Assembly: GCF_018873765.1 (NCBI RefSeq)
Contig: NC_057924.1
Location: 18,099,542-18,163,541, forward strand
Reading direction: 5' to 3'
Length of the DNA stretch: 64,000 bases
Origin: Telopea speciosissima
Taxonomy: Eukaryota > Streptophyta > Magnoliopsida > Proteales > Proteaceae
A model generated the notes under the pieces. The model saw nothing but the letters and a program-made list of their open reading frames with translations, did not search any database and was not told where the DNA came from. How positions within the stretch are numbered: the stretch's first letter is position 1; every line of letters starts with the position of its first letter. Positions 53,850 through 64,000 of the stretch are shown here, one piece after another. Position numbers and translations under genes: made by a program.

Positions 53850-56800
53850 TCGGGTATTTCAGCACAAAAATAGCAAGGACAGCACACACTAGTTGATGGC
53901 CTGGTCGACTACTTCATCGACCAGTGCTGCTGTCATAATAAATCTCTGTATCGGGAGTGCGGAACCCAGTGTCTCGAGTCGGGGATCTCGCCGCCGCGTC
54001 CCAACTACTTTGCAGGAATGTTCCCGGACAATTATTGATATGTGGGACCCGCGTACCGCCCCTCGTACACAAAATCAGCTTAAAAATCTGTTTTTAGCCA
54101 ATAAAACCTTAGCCAAACACACCTTAAGGCCCACCACTATATGAACCCATCTAAGACGTAATTCCTAAACCCATCACTATTCAATACGTTGGAAGAAAAG
54201 AGATAAAGAAAAGAAGAGAAGAAGGAAAGAAGAAGAAGAAGGGGAGAATCTAGAGCTCTTCCTAGCTAAGATCATCTCATTCCTCTATCATCCCTTCTTT
54301 CTAATTTGAGTTCCTCTTACCCCCTTTGCTGAACCATGATTTATATCCCAATTCTATGCTTAAGTGGGTGAAATCCATGGTAGGATTCATCCTACCATAT
54401 GGGTAAACCTTAATTGAAATCAAACCCCTAATTTCTAACCTATTTCCTAGGCCTATGACTCCATTAAATTTAGAAATAGATTATGCTCTGTTCATCTTCA
54501 AGTTTCCTTATGAAGTTAGGTTGAAATTATAGAGTTAGAACTTAAATTCTCCTTGCATGTGTAATCCAAGCCCATAAATCCTAAGCTAAACCTGTTCTGG
54601 TTTAATTCCTAACTATTTCCCATCTTACAAGCAAGGAATTAAGCCTTTGAAATCGATTCCAGCCATGCATGTCTTGGTTTATCAATTGAAACCCAAAACC
54701 CCCATGCATGATTCAATCCCATCTCCAAATCACTAAATTCACATCATCCTTGGCCAAATTATCATGCTAATGATATAATTGGATGGATTAAACACTATCC
54801 CTGAGTCATATGGTCGAATCCAACCAAAAACCCTTCCAACACCCTTAGTTAGTAAGTTCGGGAACGGAAATTTAACGGGAACGGATACGTACGGTAATTA
54901 AACAGACTAGACGGCAATAATACTTTTCAAAAATCCGGTTTAATAAAACACATACGGCAATAATACGATACATGTTTAATACGACCTAGACGGCAATAAT
55001 ACTTTTTAAAAAAAAGGCATATATTTATTATGTAACATACATTCACCAATAGAGCTGTCGGAATCCACTACACATGATGATAATAAGAATTTACTTCAAA
55101 GTCCAGAAATCCAATCAAAGGGGGGGGGAGGGGGGGGGGGGGGGGAATGTGCTGTTCTTTTCCTCATTTTCATGTAGACCCATTACTTATCAGGAAACAA
55201 GGAAATATTGATCAAAGAAATTTGAGGCTAAACGCTTACAGAATTGCAGCATTGGGTTTATGTGACCTTGAGCGGGAAATGGGAAACCCAAAACATGGGT
55301 TTCATCCCCTTCACCCTCTACCTTCATTTGCTCCATCTATCTCTCTCTCTGTTAGAGCACAAGTTAAGATAATGTGAAGAAATTGAGTGGTAGCTAAATA
55401 GAGAGAGAGATAGATGGAGAAAAAGAGAGTTCTTTTGGAATTCAATTTAATGTAGTCAAAATGGTGTTGCCCCTAATACGAACCACAAATTGTTTAAAAA
55501 ACACAATTTTGAACAAGTCTTTTGGAAGGAATTGAGTTTCTTTGATGGGTGAAGCTCTGGTTCCCCTTTCAGGTGTCTCATCTTATCTCTGTACAAAATT
55601 TAAAACCTTGTACAAATTAGGAAGAACAAACAAGGGAAAAGTACAAACCTGCTATGTATCTCTCTTGTTTTTGAAGATTGAGAAGAGAAGAGAACCATGA
55701 GGCCTTCAAGATTGAGAAGAGAAGCCGTCGCCGTCACCGTCGCCGTCGAGGATTTGATGATCTCCGGTGGTTGTTGAACGGAGATGGTGAGGATGATTGG
55801 AGATTGGGGGCCGGGGGGCAGCTGCTAGGGTTCGAGTTCGACAGTTCGTAGCAGAGAATGGAGAAAGGGAAAGTGAAAGATGTGAAACGATAGATATGTT
55901 TTGGTTTTATTTTTTATTTTTTATTTTATTATTATTATTTTTTAACATTAGGGTTAAAAATTATAAAATCGTATAATATGCTACTTATACGCGTTTAATA
56001 CTCGAACGTTTAAAAAATGCGTTTTTTTATAAAAATACGAGAAAATGCGGGGACGGAAGTTTTTTTCATCTAAACGTTTGGGTACGCGTATAATACGCGT
56101 ACTTACTAACTAAGCCAACACCCCTGTTTCGACCTTGGTTTTCTTGCTGCAAAATCTTTGGTCACTAACCTAGTCGACTACTTCATCAATCAGTGATGGC
56201 AGTCTCAGTCAAAATACTTACTATATCACTCAGGTTGATGTTCCGATTGACTACTTTAGTGACTTGAGATGCTGTCAAACTCATGTTTGAGTCTTAGACT
56301 TAATTCAACCTAACCCTAAGGCAAACCTAGGACTCCACCTATACTTAGACACCTTCTAACATGTATGTATGGCTTATTAATCATAGAACCAAGCACTTTA
56401 GCCATCAAACCTATCGGCAACCGGCTCAAGAACCAATCCGGCTTCACAAACACAAACATTACAAGGTAAGAGGGGATAGACTTTGATTTATTTTGGGAAT
56501 GTTTATTTCATTTAGAATGTTTGTTAGGAATCATGCATATGAATGAATGCTGTCTTTATTCGAAAATGATCTTTTGACTGATGGTTATGGTTTATGGATA
56601 TGGAACTGTGGAGTGATGTTGATGCGATGGTTTGAAATGTGAATCTTTATGTTAGAATAGATGTCGTAGTTAGCTTAGAAATGAATGGTATGGTGAGCCG
56701 TAGTATGGGATACGAGAACACTGTACACCTCATACTATGCAATTTAGTTTGCATATGGCTAGGAATGTCATTCCCTGGTGCTACAACCCTTACCAGCAGG

Positions 56801-57664
56801 GGGTTCAGGTGTTGGGTGATCATAGCACCCTGTCACTAAGGAGTGTAGTGGTACACCGGGATGGGGTTCAGGATATGATTATCGGAGTCTACCCACGGGA
56901 AGATAAAAAAAATAAACAAATAAAATACTAACGACTGGTGTGGGCTCCCTACAACAATTGAGGTTACATCTCGGGGAAGTGGGAAGGAACCAAGAATGTT
57001 TCCCGAGTTGTTGGCGTCGCATAGACTTAGAGGCTTAGGCATTATTTGTTAAGTGGAATTAAGATTTTAATTGAATCCATGCATATAGGATTTTGCTTTG
57101 TGTGTAGATGTGCTTGTGTGTGGTCTATCCTTTACTTGTTGGGCTTGGTGGAGTTCACCCCTGTGGAATATCTTCTTTTAGATTATCTTGCAAGCGGATG
57201 TGATGGTAGCAAGAAAGATTACTTTGAGGCGAAGGCTGACGACTATTGTGGACATGCTGGTGCAGACCCAGAGGAGTGTGACCCTATCATGCGAGTGATT
57301 AGGGTATTCTTAACGAACAAGGACTGATGACGTGGTGTTAACTTTTTGTTTTCTTTTTATTAAAAGTACTATTCTTTTTTTGTGGAAGAGTTTCCACTGT
57401 AAATATCTTGGAGTAGATGTATCTTGGGCCGATGGTTTTGAACCTTGGGATATTGGTCGTCTGGGAACTTAATGTAAATAATATGTATCTAAAACTTGTA
57501 GTACTTTATTTTCGCTGCACTCTGATCAATGTAACACTTGTTATCTCGATATTGTGTCGTGTTTGTGACGTGTATTTATAGCATTTGGATCCTGGAGGTC
57601 TTCGAATACTTTGGGTATTCGGGTCAACCATCGAATCCTCCCAGGGGTGGTTCGGGGTGTGACA
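53850..57664 (+). mobile_element. Ty3/gypsy LTR (probably Tekay/Del type), with an hAT-type insert
   Basis: Ends GGTTCGGGGTGTGACA at 57664, a usual 3' end for this LTR type. Internal segments at 56740-57040 (CTACAACCCTTACCAGCAGGGG ... CCCGAGTTGTTGGCG, given here as parts) match 63375-63600 in the second LTR. A GAAGAAGAAG-rich leader near 54210-54245 matches 61895-61920. The 5' end lacks the expected TGT.ACACCC and is probably truncated near 53850. An element of 1271 bp (54844-56114) interrupts it. Short frames inside are not genes. Confidence 0.65.
54844..56114. mobile_element. hAT-type non-autonomous element, family CTTAGTTAGTAAG, copy 2 (1271 bp)
   Basis: Same termini as 48146-48866 (CTTAGTTAGTAAGTTCGGG left; CTTACTAACTAAG right), flanked by an exact 8-bp duplication CCAACACC (54836-54843, 56115-56122). 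The subterminal ATACGG/ATAATAC and TATAATACGCGT repeats are shared. The interior has a G-run near 55118-55145 and a CGTCGCCGTC repeat near 55725-55750, then GTTGAACGGAGATGG and GAGGATGATTGGAGAT as in copy 1. The extra ~550 bp makes this the longer version. Confidence 0.9.
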
Positions 57665-57989
57665 CCTTCCATCTTGGCATCGGATCCTATCCTATCTCAT
57701 CTTCCCATATTTACCATTGCTTCAGCATCAAGCATACAATCTCATTGATAGCCTATGATCTCTATAATCTCTCTCTCAATATAGTATGTGCAATATTCTT
57801 TAATGGTGATTGACTTTCCAACCTGTGGATTCTTCTCACCTATATATACTTAGTCTTGTAAATCTTAAAGGTTAAAGCAACAACAATATTACATTCCAAT
57901 ATGGTATCATGAGCTTCTAGCTCCATCGAGCATGAACTAATTTGATCCTCCTTCCCTCCCATCTCCAACGTGTTGGTCCCTCTCCTCCC

Positions 57990-58860
57990 TCCACTCCATC
58001 AACTACACCTAGTCTCAGTCAAATCCTCTCCATTAAATTATCTTCTAAAAAACTATGTCTATTGGAAAACCCAAATTGTTCCCTACCTCAAAGGCCAACG
58101 ACAATATGGCTATGTCATTGGATACAATCCCTGCCCCAAGGATGAAACACAGGTTGAAGCATGGCAAGAAAAAGACATCTCCATCATGAGCATACTCATT
58201 TCTTCTCACTCCGATGAAGCCACGCCTCTTACTGTCAGATGTGACACAAGCAAGGAGATTTGGGAACCCCTTCATGCGGCCTTCAGTTCCGCTTCTACGA
58301 CATGGATTCTTTCACTCAATGTCGCCCTCCAAAACCTTATTCATTAACCCAAGGAGACTGTCACTCAGTTTCTACATCGGGCCAAAGCCCTCTCTGATGA
58401 GCTCAGTGCCACTGGCAAACCCCTCCTAACGGAGGATCTTAATATTCATATTTTTTGTGCAGTATGAACCGAAATTCAATCTATGGTTTCAATCGTGATG
58501 GCTCGTTCTGAGCCGATTCCCTATACAGAATTACATGGCCTTCTTGTCAGCTATGAGTACCTCCTTGCATCCCGCCAAGCTATGATTGATCTAGCTGCAA
58601 ATGCTACTGTGAACATTGCTCAACAAAATCGTAGCCCTCCCACTCAGACCTATGGTTGTGGCTCCCCTGGTGGCCATGGTCGTGGCTGGAGTGGCGGTAG
58701 TCGTGGTACTCTGACTGGACCTAGTGGTTTTGGGCGCTCTAATGCTTTTGCACACAACCCCACGATTTGTGGTAGGACTAATCATCAAGAACCTTCGTGC
58801 TATTATCAGAACAAACCTAATGGCCAACAATCCCAACAGCCATTCTCCACCGTAAACCCA
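57990..58860 (+). pseudogene. Copia gag (UBN2-type) fragment
   Basis: LKNYVYWKTQIVPYLKGQ, SHSDEATPLTVRCDTSKEIW and TVTQFLHRAKALSDELS are typical copia gag. Next is LLVSYEYLLASRQAM and a Gly-rich stretch (GGHGRGWSGGSRG), then a degraded zinc knuckle CGRTNHQEPSCYY. Stops at 58345 and about 58466. Confidence 0.85.
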
Positions 58861-59029
58861 ACCTACCCCAAACCAAAGCCCCATCACCCTCTGCCTATCT
58901 TACCACGCACAACCCTCCTTTACTACCGACACCCCAACCCCAACCGCATTACCCCCAACCCCATCTGCATTACACCCAATCCCAACCACATTACACCCCA
59001 CACACTCCCCCATCCGGCCATACCCATTG

Positions 59030-60278
59030 GATCCCCAACACTAGTGCAATGCATCATGCAACGCCTAATCTACAGTCACTCTCATCTTATACACCATACA
59101 ATGATAAGCACAGTCTTTTGGTTGGTGATGGTAACTCTATCCCTATCTCAAATATTGGATCTTCTTCTCTTTCGTCTAATTCTCGTGCTTTACTTCTTTC
59201 TGATGTCTTACATGTACCTTCCCTTACTAATTCACTGCTTTTCGTTCATAAGTTTGCTTTTGACCATGTGTTTTTTGAATTTCATGCTTCTCATTTTAAT
59301 GTGAAGGATCCGACGTCCAATCGAATTTTGCTTACGGGACCTAGCAAAGATGGTCTCTATTATTTGCCCTCCGTACTGTTGTCATCTCCGTCCACCAATC
59401 TAGTGCATCTCTCCTTCTATGATCGTTGGCACTAAAGACTTGGCCATCCTCATGATCGTTCTCTTAGGCTCTTGTTGTGTGATGTCAAGCTTCCTCCATC
59501 TAACCACTTGTGCTCCGCTTGTCAAATTGGCAAATCATGTCGTTTGACCCTTCGGAAATCTAGTAGTCATAGTAGTTTTCCTCTTCATTTAATTTTCAGT
59601 GATATTGGGGGACCGGCCCCAACTATTTCTTCTCTTGGACATCGTTACTTTATTATTTTTGTGGATGATTTTACTAAGTATGTTTGGTTTTATCCTCTTA
59701 AAGTTAAATCTGATGCGTTTTCTATTTTTAAACAATTTAAAACCCTTATGGAGCGACAATTTTCTAGGCCAATTAAAAATGTGCAAACTGATTGGGGAGG
59801 GGAGTACCGCTCCCTCACCTCCTATTTTGCCTCTGTTGGCATTCACCATCGTATCTCCTGCCCCCACACCAATGAGCAACAGGACACCGTTGAAAGGCAT
59901 AATCGCCATATTGCAGAGACCGGGCTCACCCTCTTGGCTCAAAGCTCTGTGCCTTAGACCTACTGGGATTATGCCTTTGAAACGACGGTGTATCTAATCA
60001 ATTGGATGCCTTCTCTTGTTATTGGCGACATCTTACCCTACCAACTCCTAACAAATCAGCCTCCTGATTATAGTTTTCTCAAAGTTTTTGGGTATCTTTG
60101 TTTTTCCTTTCTCAGACCGTACAGCAGTCATAAAATGGATCCACGATCCGCTCCATGTGTCTTCCTTGGGTATAGTCACCATCACCATGGTTACCCTTGC
60201 ATTGATCTTGAGTCATGTCGTATATATATTGTTTGTCATGTACAGTTCGATGAATTACATTTTCCCTTCCATGATTAG
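59030..60278 (+). pseudogene. Copia protease end, gag-pre-integrase and integrase
   Basis: Frames give LLVGDGNSIPISNIGSSSL and LLSDVLHVPSLTNSLL (protease C-terminus), DRWH.RLGHPHDRSL and CSACQIGKSCRL (H-H-C-C zinc site). Integrase residues follow: HLIFSDIGGPAPT, YFIIFVDDFTKYVWFYPLK, VQTDWGGEYR and SCPHTNEQQDTVERHNRHI, the usual D-D-E positions. The C-terminus is LKVFGYLCFSFLRPY. Stops at 59433 and 59955; a frame change near 59990. Confidence 0.88.
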
Positions 60279-60599
60279 CCCTCCACTTCACCCCCTCATC
60301 ACTTACCTCCCCTCGTTGGGTTTCTCTCCCCTTAGCCACCATACCTGATCCCCCATCCAACCCTCCAGCCCCACCTCTCCCAAACTCACCCAGTCACCCA
60401 CTGTTCATTCTGCAATTTCTAGTTTTGACCACCTATCCTCCTCACCTAGTCCGTCTCCCACTTCCTCTCTGACACCCCATAATACCCCCTCTCTTTGCAC
60501 CCACCTCCTTAGTGACTTGTATGATGACCCTTCCACTGCTTTCCATGCCAATATCGCCCAATCCACCCCTACCCCTCCAACCCTAACGGAACCCACCTG

Positions 60600-61200
60600 T
60601 TATTCTCAAGCCGCAAAGGATCCCCAATGGTAGTTGGCCATGTTCAATGAGTTTGCTGCTTCACTGCAAAATGGAACATGGTCTTTAGTGCCTCCTCCTA
60701 CTAATGTGAACTTGGTTGGCTATAAGTGGGTGTACAAGATCAAGCGAAAGGCAGATGGAACAATCAAGCGTTACAGGCCAAGCTTGTTGCCAAGGGGTTT
60801 CATTAGTAGCAAGGCCTAGATTATGATGAGACTTTTAGTCCCGTTGTAAAGCCTACCACCATCAGTATAGTGCTCACTATGGCTATTTCCAATGGATGGG
60901 CGGTTCGGCAGCTCGACGTCTAAAAGGCTTTCTTGTATGATATTCTTAATGAGGAAGTTTACATGGCTCAGCCTCAGGGGTTTGAAGATTCTAGTCGGCC
61001 CACTCATGTTTGTAAATTACACAAGTCTTTCTATGGGCTCAAACAGACCCACATGCTTGGTTCAGTTGTCTCTTGTAGTTTTTTATTCAATCTGGTTTTC
61101 GGGCATCCCAAACCGACCCTTCATTATTCATCTACACACAAGGCCCATGACATCTTATGTCCTTGTCTATGTGGATGACATCCTTATCACAAGGAATCAA
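60600..61200 (+). pseudogene. Copia reverse transcriptase, truncated
   Basis: [71 protein letters not shown] (first catalytic region) and [11 protein letters not shown], then in another frame [14 protein letters not shown] (active site). A stop replaces a codon in the LDV.KAF motif. Sequence ends soon after the active site. Confidence 0.87.
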
Positions 61201-61213
61201 CCCATGCATATTA

Positions 61214-64000
61214 TGTTACACCCGCACCCGAAGTATATCCTAATACCCCGGATCAAATTAGACTTTTACCAATGGGTAATGCCACGGTGGCAATAGTCAA
61301 CACCTGTGACCTTGAACTTAAAATAATATTGTAAGTGTCCCCTCGAAGCCCTGGAAGTACGTGTCAAAGCCCCGTAACTTTCCTTGAAGATTGGGCCCTG
61401 ACAGCAGCAACGGAGTCACGAACGAACTCACTCAACTAGTTTCGCTTGTGGATCCACCTATGCTGTTACTTGCCCTTTTAATTTATTTTCCTGTGGGACC
61501 CACGTCCCTATGTCCCGAACACCATGACTAGACCTTCGGACAGTATGGACTCCCATCCTTACCTTCAATTGAGTATTTGGGCCATGAAAATGGGCCCACT
61601 AGACTTAACTTAAGTAAATAATAGGTTCTTTATTATAGCTTGAACCAAGCAAAGCCTACGAACTAATGTACTTTATAGGACTTAGGGTAGACCTAAACAT
61701 GTCCTAATTAATAGACTAATTAGGGGGTAACCTTGGCCAAACAAGCCTTAAAGCCCATTTAAACCCAAAGGGCTATCTAGTGTCTTATAAACACTTAGGC
61801 AAACAGGCCCTAAGGCCTCTTTTGTCTTTAAAAGATAAAACATAACTTCATATTCCCTTATCTCTCCCCCTCCAGGCAAACCGTGGAGGAGAAGAGACAA
61901 GGAAGAAGAAGAAGAAGAAGTAGGAAGAGGAATAAGAGGGGAAGGGAAGAAAATGGAAGGCATGCCAAAGGGGATTGGCTGCCCTACCTCTCCTCCCCCT
62001 GTTGCTCGACCAGGACTTGAAGAAAAGAAGAAAAAGGGAAGAAGGAGGAAGGAAGAAGTGGATCTTCAAGGATGGCTAGGGTTGGGATTGGAGCTCCACT
62101 CACCAAGGTATGCTCTAATTCTTGGTACATCCCTCTTTCCATTCCCATTCTTTAATTGAAGTAGGTTCCTTGAACTTGAGCTAACCTAGGGTTCCATTTG
62201 GGACTCAAGGTGAAGCTCAGCCCTTAGTTGGAGCTCTAATGGTGATGACCAAACCTTAGTAGAGACCTCTATTAGCTGCCTTACAGCCATTGCTGCTAAT
62301 TCCTTGGTTTTAAACCACCAAACCCTACCCTTGGACCAAATGGAGCTAAATCCTTATGTGATCTTGGATCTATGAGGTAAGCCTAGGTTCTAGTGACCAT
62401 AGGGAGACCTTGGACACCCCTCTATGACCATGAGTGCCATGTGAACTCTAGGCTCCAAGATGGAGGAAAAACCCTAAGAAATCTCAAAAAAGAACTTCGA
62501 CGGACACACGAGCGGAGTCACCATCGTGGTTCCGTTCGTCAGTCCACCCAATGTAATCCCTGTGACTGGATCCAATCGGATGAAGGAACGGAATGATCCT
62601 GTTACCTCCGTCTGTGGGTCCGCTCGCTGTCGGGAATGTCTCAGGGATCGAACGGATTCAGGGACAGACTTAGAAGGTGCTTTCGTCCGTGGGTCCACTC
62701 GCTCTCGGGTGTGTCTCAGAATTCGAACGGATGTAGGAACGGATCCAAGTAGAAGTTTCGTTCGTGGATCCGTCCCTCGTATTTTGACCTCTTGGCCTGA
62801 ATGAAGTCAAGGACGGACTCACCCTGTTCCTTTCGTTCGTGAGTCCGTTCGTGCTGTCTTGGTTGAAACTTGATTTTAACTTTCGGGGCATAACATGGGG
62901 CCCCTCTATACATGTCTTGACGTTTGTTTTTGTATTCTTAGGCTACCCAACTCGATGGATAACTGGTGCACCGGTGAGATTCATGTCAACCACGCCGGGT
63001 GACACCCGAGTTCGGTGAGTGGGTTTTGGGTGATTTGTTTGGGTTTGAATATATATATATAATAAGCAATCATTATCATGCTATTATATAAAATATAAGC
63101 ATTGTGCGCATTGCATTATTTATCTCAAATGTGAACTGCTATGAATGTGATGTGACATTGTTCTCACTATTGTATCGGGTTGTAGTGCCGGGTGTACCAG
63201 TACCGGAACCCCAGAATTTAATTATGAAACTTGTTATTTGTCATCCTGATCTGTATGTGTCGTGCCATGCTGGTGCCCGGGTACTAGATGGAATGGGACG
63301 TTGATGCACTCGGAATACCTCTTGGGACGATAGGACTTGCATGTAATATATCTGTGGCTAGGATTCTTGTCTCCTTATGCTACGACCCTTACCAACAGGG
63401 GTTTATGTGTTGGATAATCTGTGCACCTATTGCCTGTGAAGGAGAGAGAGGCCAGGTCAGGGGTAGTGATGGCTATCGGGGTCTGCCACTGGGTGGTCTG
63501 ATGGCTTCTACCGGCGTAGGCTCCCTTGTGATAATTGAGGTTTCATTGGGGCGATAAATTAAGTGACCCTCAGTGTCTCCCGAGTTATCACAGTAGCATA
63601 CACTTGACTTAGAATTGTGTGCTAGGTGAAAAATGAATCTAACATTAGCATGCATCATGAACTGTTTGAAATTGTTTGTGTGTATGTATGTGCATTCTCC
63701 TTTGCTCTCTCACTAGCTTGTGGAGTTAATCCCGTTGCGCAACCCCTTTTAGTTGATATGCAGGTAATCTATTGATGCGCACTTATGGATGCGAATCAAG
63801 TGGAGCCGGTGGCTGTGACTTAGATGTCGATGTACACCCAAGGATGGTGCCTTAGTGGCATGATTTATTTATTTATTTCTGTATTCATCTTCATTCATGT
63901 ATAAACTTTATGTTTAATTATAAGGAGAGTAATGAATGGTTACGAATATTGAAATTGTACTATGTGTTATTATTAGAGAACTGATTCTCTATATTTACAC
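61214..64000 (+). mobile_element. Ty3/gypsy LTR (Tekay/Del type), runs off the window
   Basis: Starts TGTTACACCCGCACCCGAAG, the inverted counterpart of the GGGGTGTGACA end at 57664. Contains a GAAGAAGAAG-rich leader (61895-61920) and the CTACGACCCTTACCAACAGG to CCCGAGTTATCAC block (63380-63590) shared with 53850-57664. No end is seen before 64000. It could be a solo LTR or the 5' LTR of an element outside the window. Confidence 0.7.
62605..62850. repeat. ~75-bp tandem repeats in the gypsy LTR
   Basis: Three diverged units start near 62608, 62683 and 62758 with TCGT(C/T)CGTGG(G/A)TCC-type sequence and include CTCGCT.TCGGG.TGTCTCAG and CGAACGGAT. Partial copies continue on both sides. The other gypsy LTR has a different local repeat (GTCGACTACTTCATC near 53906 and 56166). 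Confidence 0.75.

Larger units (their letters stand above)
57665..61213 (+). mobile_element. Broken Ty1/copia retrotransposon, 3'-truncated
   Basis: LTR-like DNA precedes TGGTATCATGAGC (57902-57914), a primer site for initiator-Met tRNA. Gag, protease, integrase and reverse transcriptase follow in copia order on the plus strand. The reverse transcriptase breaks off just after its YVDD motif, where a gypsy LTR starts at 61214, so RNase H and the 3' LTR are gone. Many stops and shifts. Confidence 0.88.

Noticed and set aside
57046-57327. 93-codon frame with Cys and acidic residues
   Set aside because: Within the gypsy LTR block; the matching part of the second LTR does not keep the frame.
1-64000. 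tRNA, rRNA or other structured RNA genes
   Set aside because: Scanned by eye for tRNA-like A/B boxes and cloverleaf ends; only retrotransposon primer-binding sites complementary to initiator-Met tRNA were found.

Overview
The window is nuclear DNA of a flowering plant. The evidence is plant-type split genes (DUF599 family), a plant-specific acidic protein gene, and a dense load of plant transposable elements: Ty1/copia, Ty3/gypsy, L1- and RTE-type LINEs, and hAT, Mutator-like and CACTA non-autonomous elements. I cannot name the species. AT-rich intergenic DNA, nested insertions and very few intact genes suggest a repeat-rich arm region. I see no bacterial-type operon, rRNA, tRNA or CRISPR array.

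Only four genes look intact. Three are minus-strand members of one family of small multi-pass membrane proteins (DUF599) at 53-1321, 14031-14955 and 36542-37340. Each has the same structure: a 56-codon first exon, one phase-0 intron, and a second exon with the remaining membrane segments. A fourth, broken copy (start of exon 1 plus upstream flank) lies at 32041-33140. Copies 2 and 3 share flanks on both sides. The relic shares its upstream flank with copy 1. The cluster therefore arose by local segmental duplication and was later pushed apart by transposons. The fourth intact gene is a single-exon plus-strand gene at 50052-52346 encoding a 764-residue Glu-rich protein with conserved motifs at both ends.

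Layout. 1.9-3.7 kb: remnants of a minus-strand copia-like element. 3.7-4.2 kb: two small inverted-repeat elements. 4.45-10.2 kb: a 5'-truncated copia element interrupted by a solo LTR (clean 5-bp target duplication) and by a Mutator-like element (10-bp duplication). 11.3-13.9 kb: LTR-like DNA holding an hAT MITE, a deleted gypsy element and paired foldback elements. 14-15.4 kb: DUF599 copy 2. 15.7-31.6 kb: copia gag remnant, then a LINE graveyard with at least four LINEs in both orientations plus a gypsy protease fragment. 31.7-34 kb: DUF599 relic and large inverted repeats. 35.5-38.1 kb: CACTA MITE, DUF599 copy 3, and two abutting small transposons sharing one target site. 38.8-40.6 kb: an RTE LINE with an L1 fragment inside. 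41.7-48.9 kb: foldbacks, a copia LTR, MITEs and an hAT-type element. 50-52.4 kb: acidic-protein gene. 53-64 kb: two gypsy LTR-type blocks flanking a broken copia element, the first block holding a second copy of the hAT-type family.

The genes do not form a pathway. The main value of the window is a readable history: gene-family duplication overlaid by datable nested insertions, several with exact target-site duplications. I found no convincing undescribed functional system. The strongest oddities are the triple target site at 37.6-38.1 kb, the 19-residue repeat added to the C-terminus of DUF599 copy 2, and the two related hAT-type elements with a shared internal segment.
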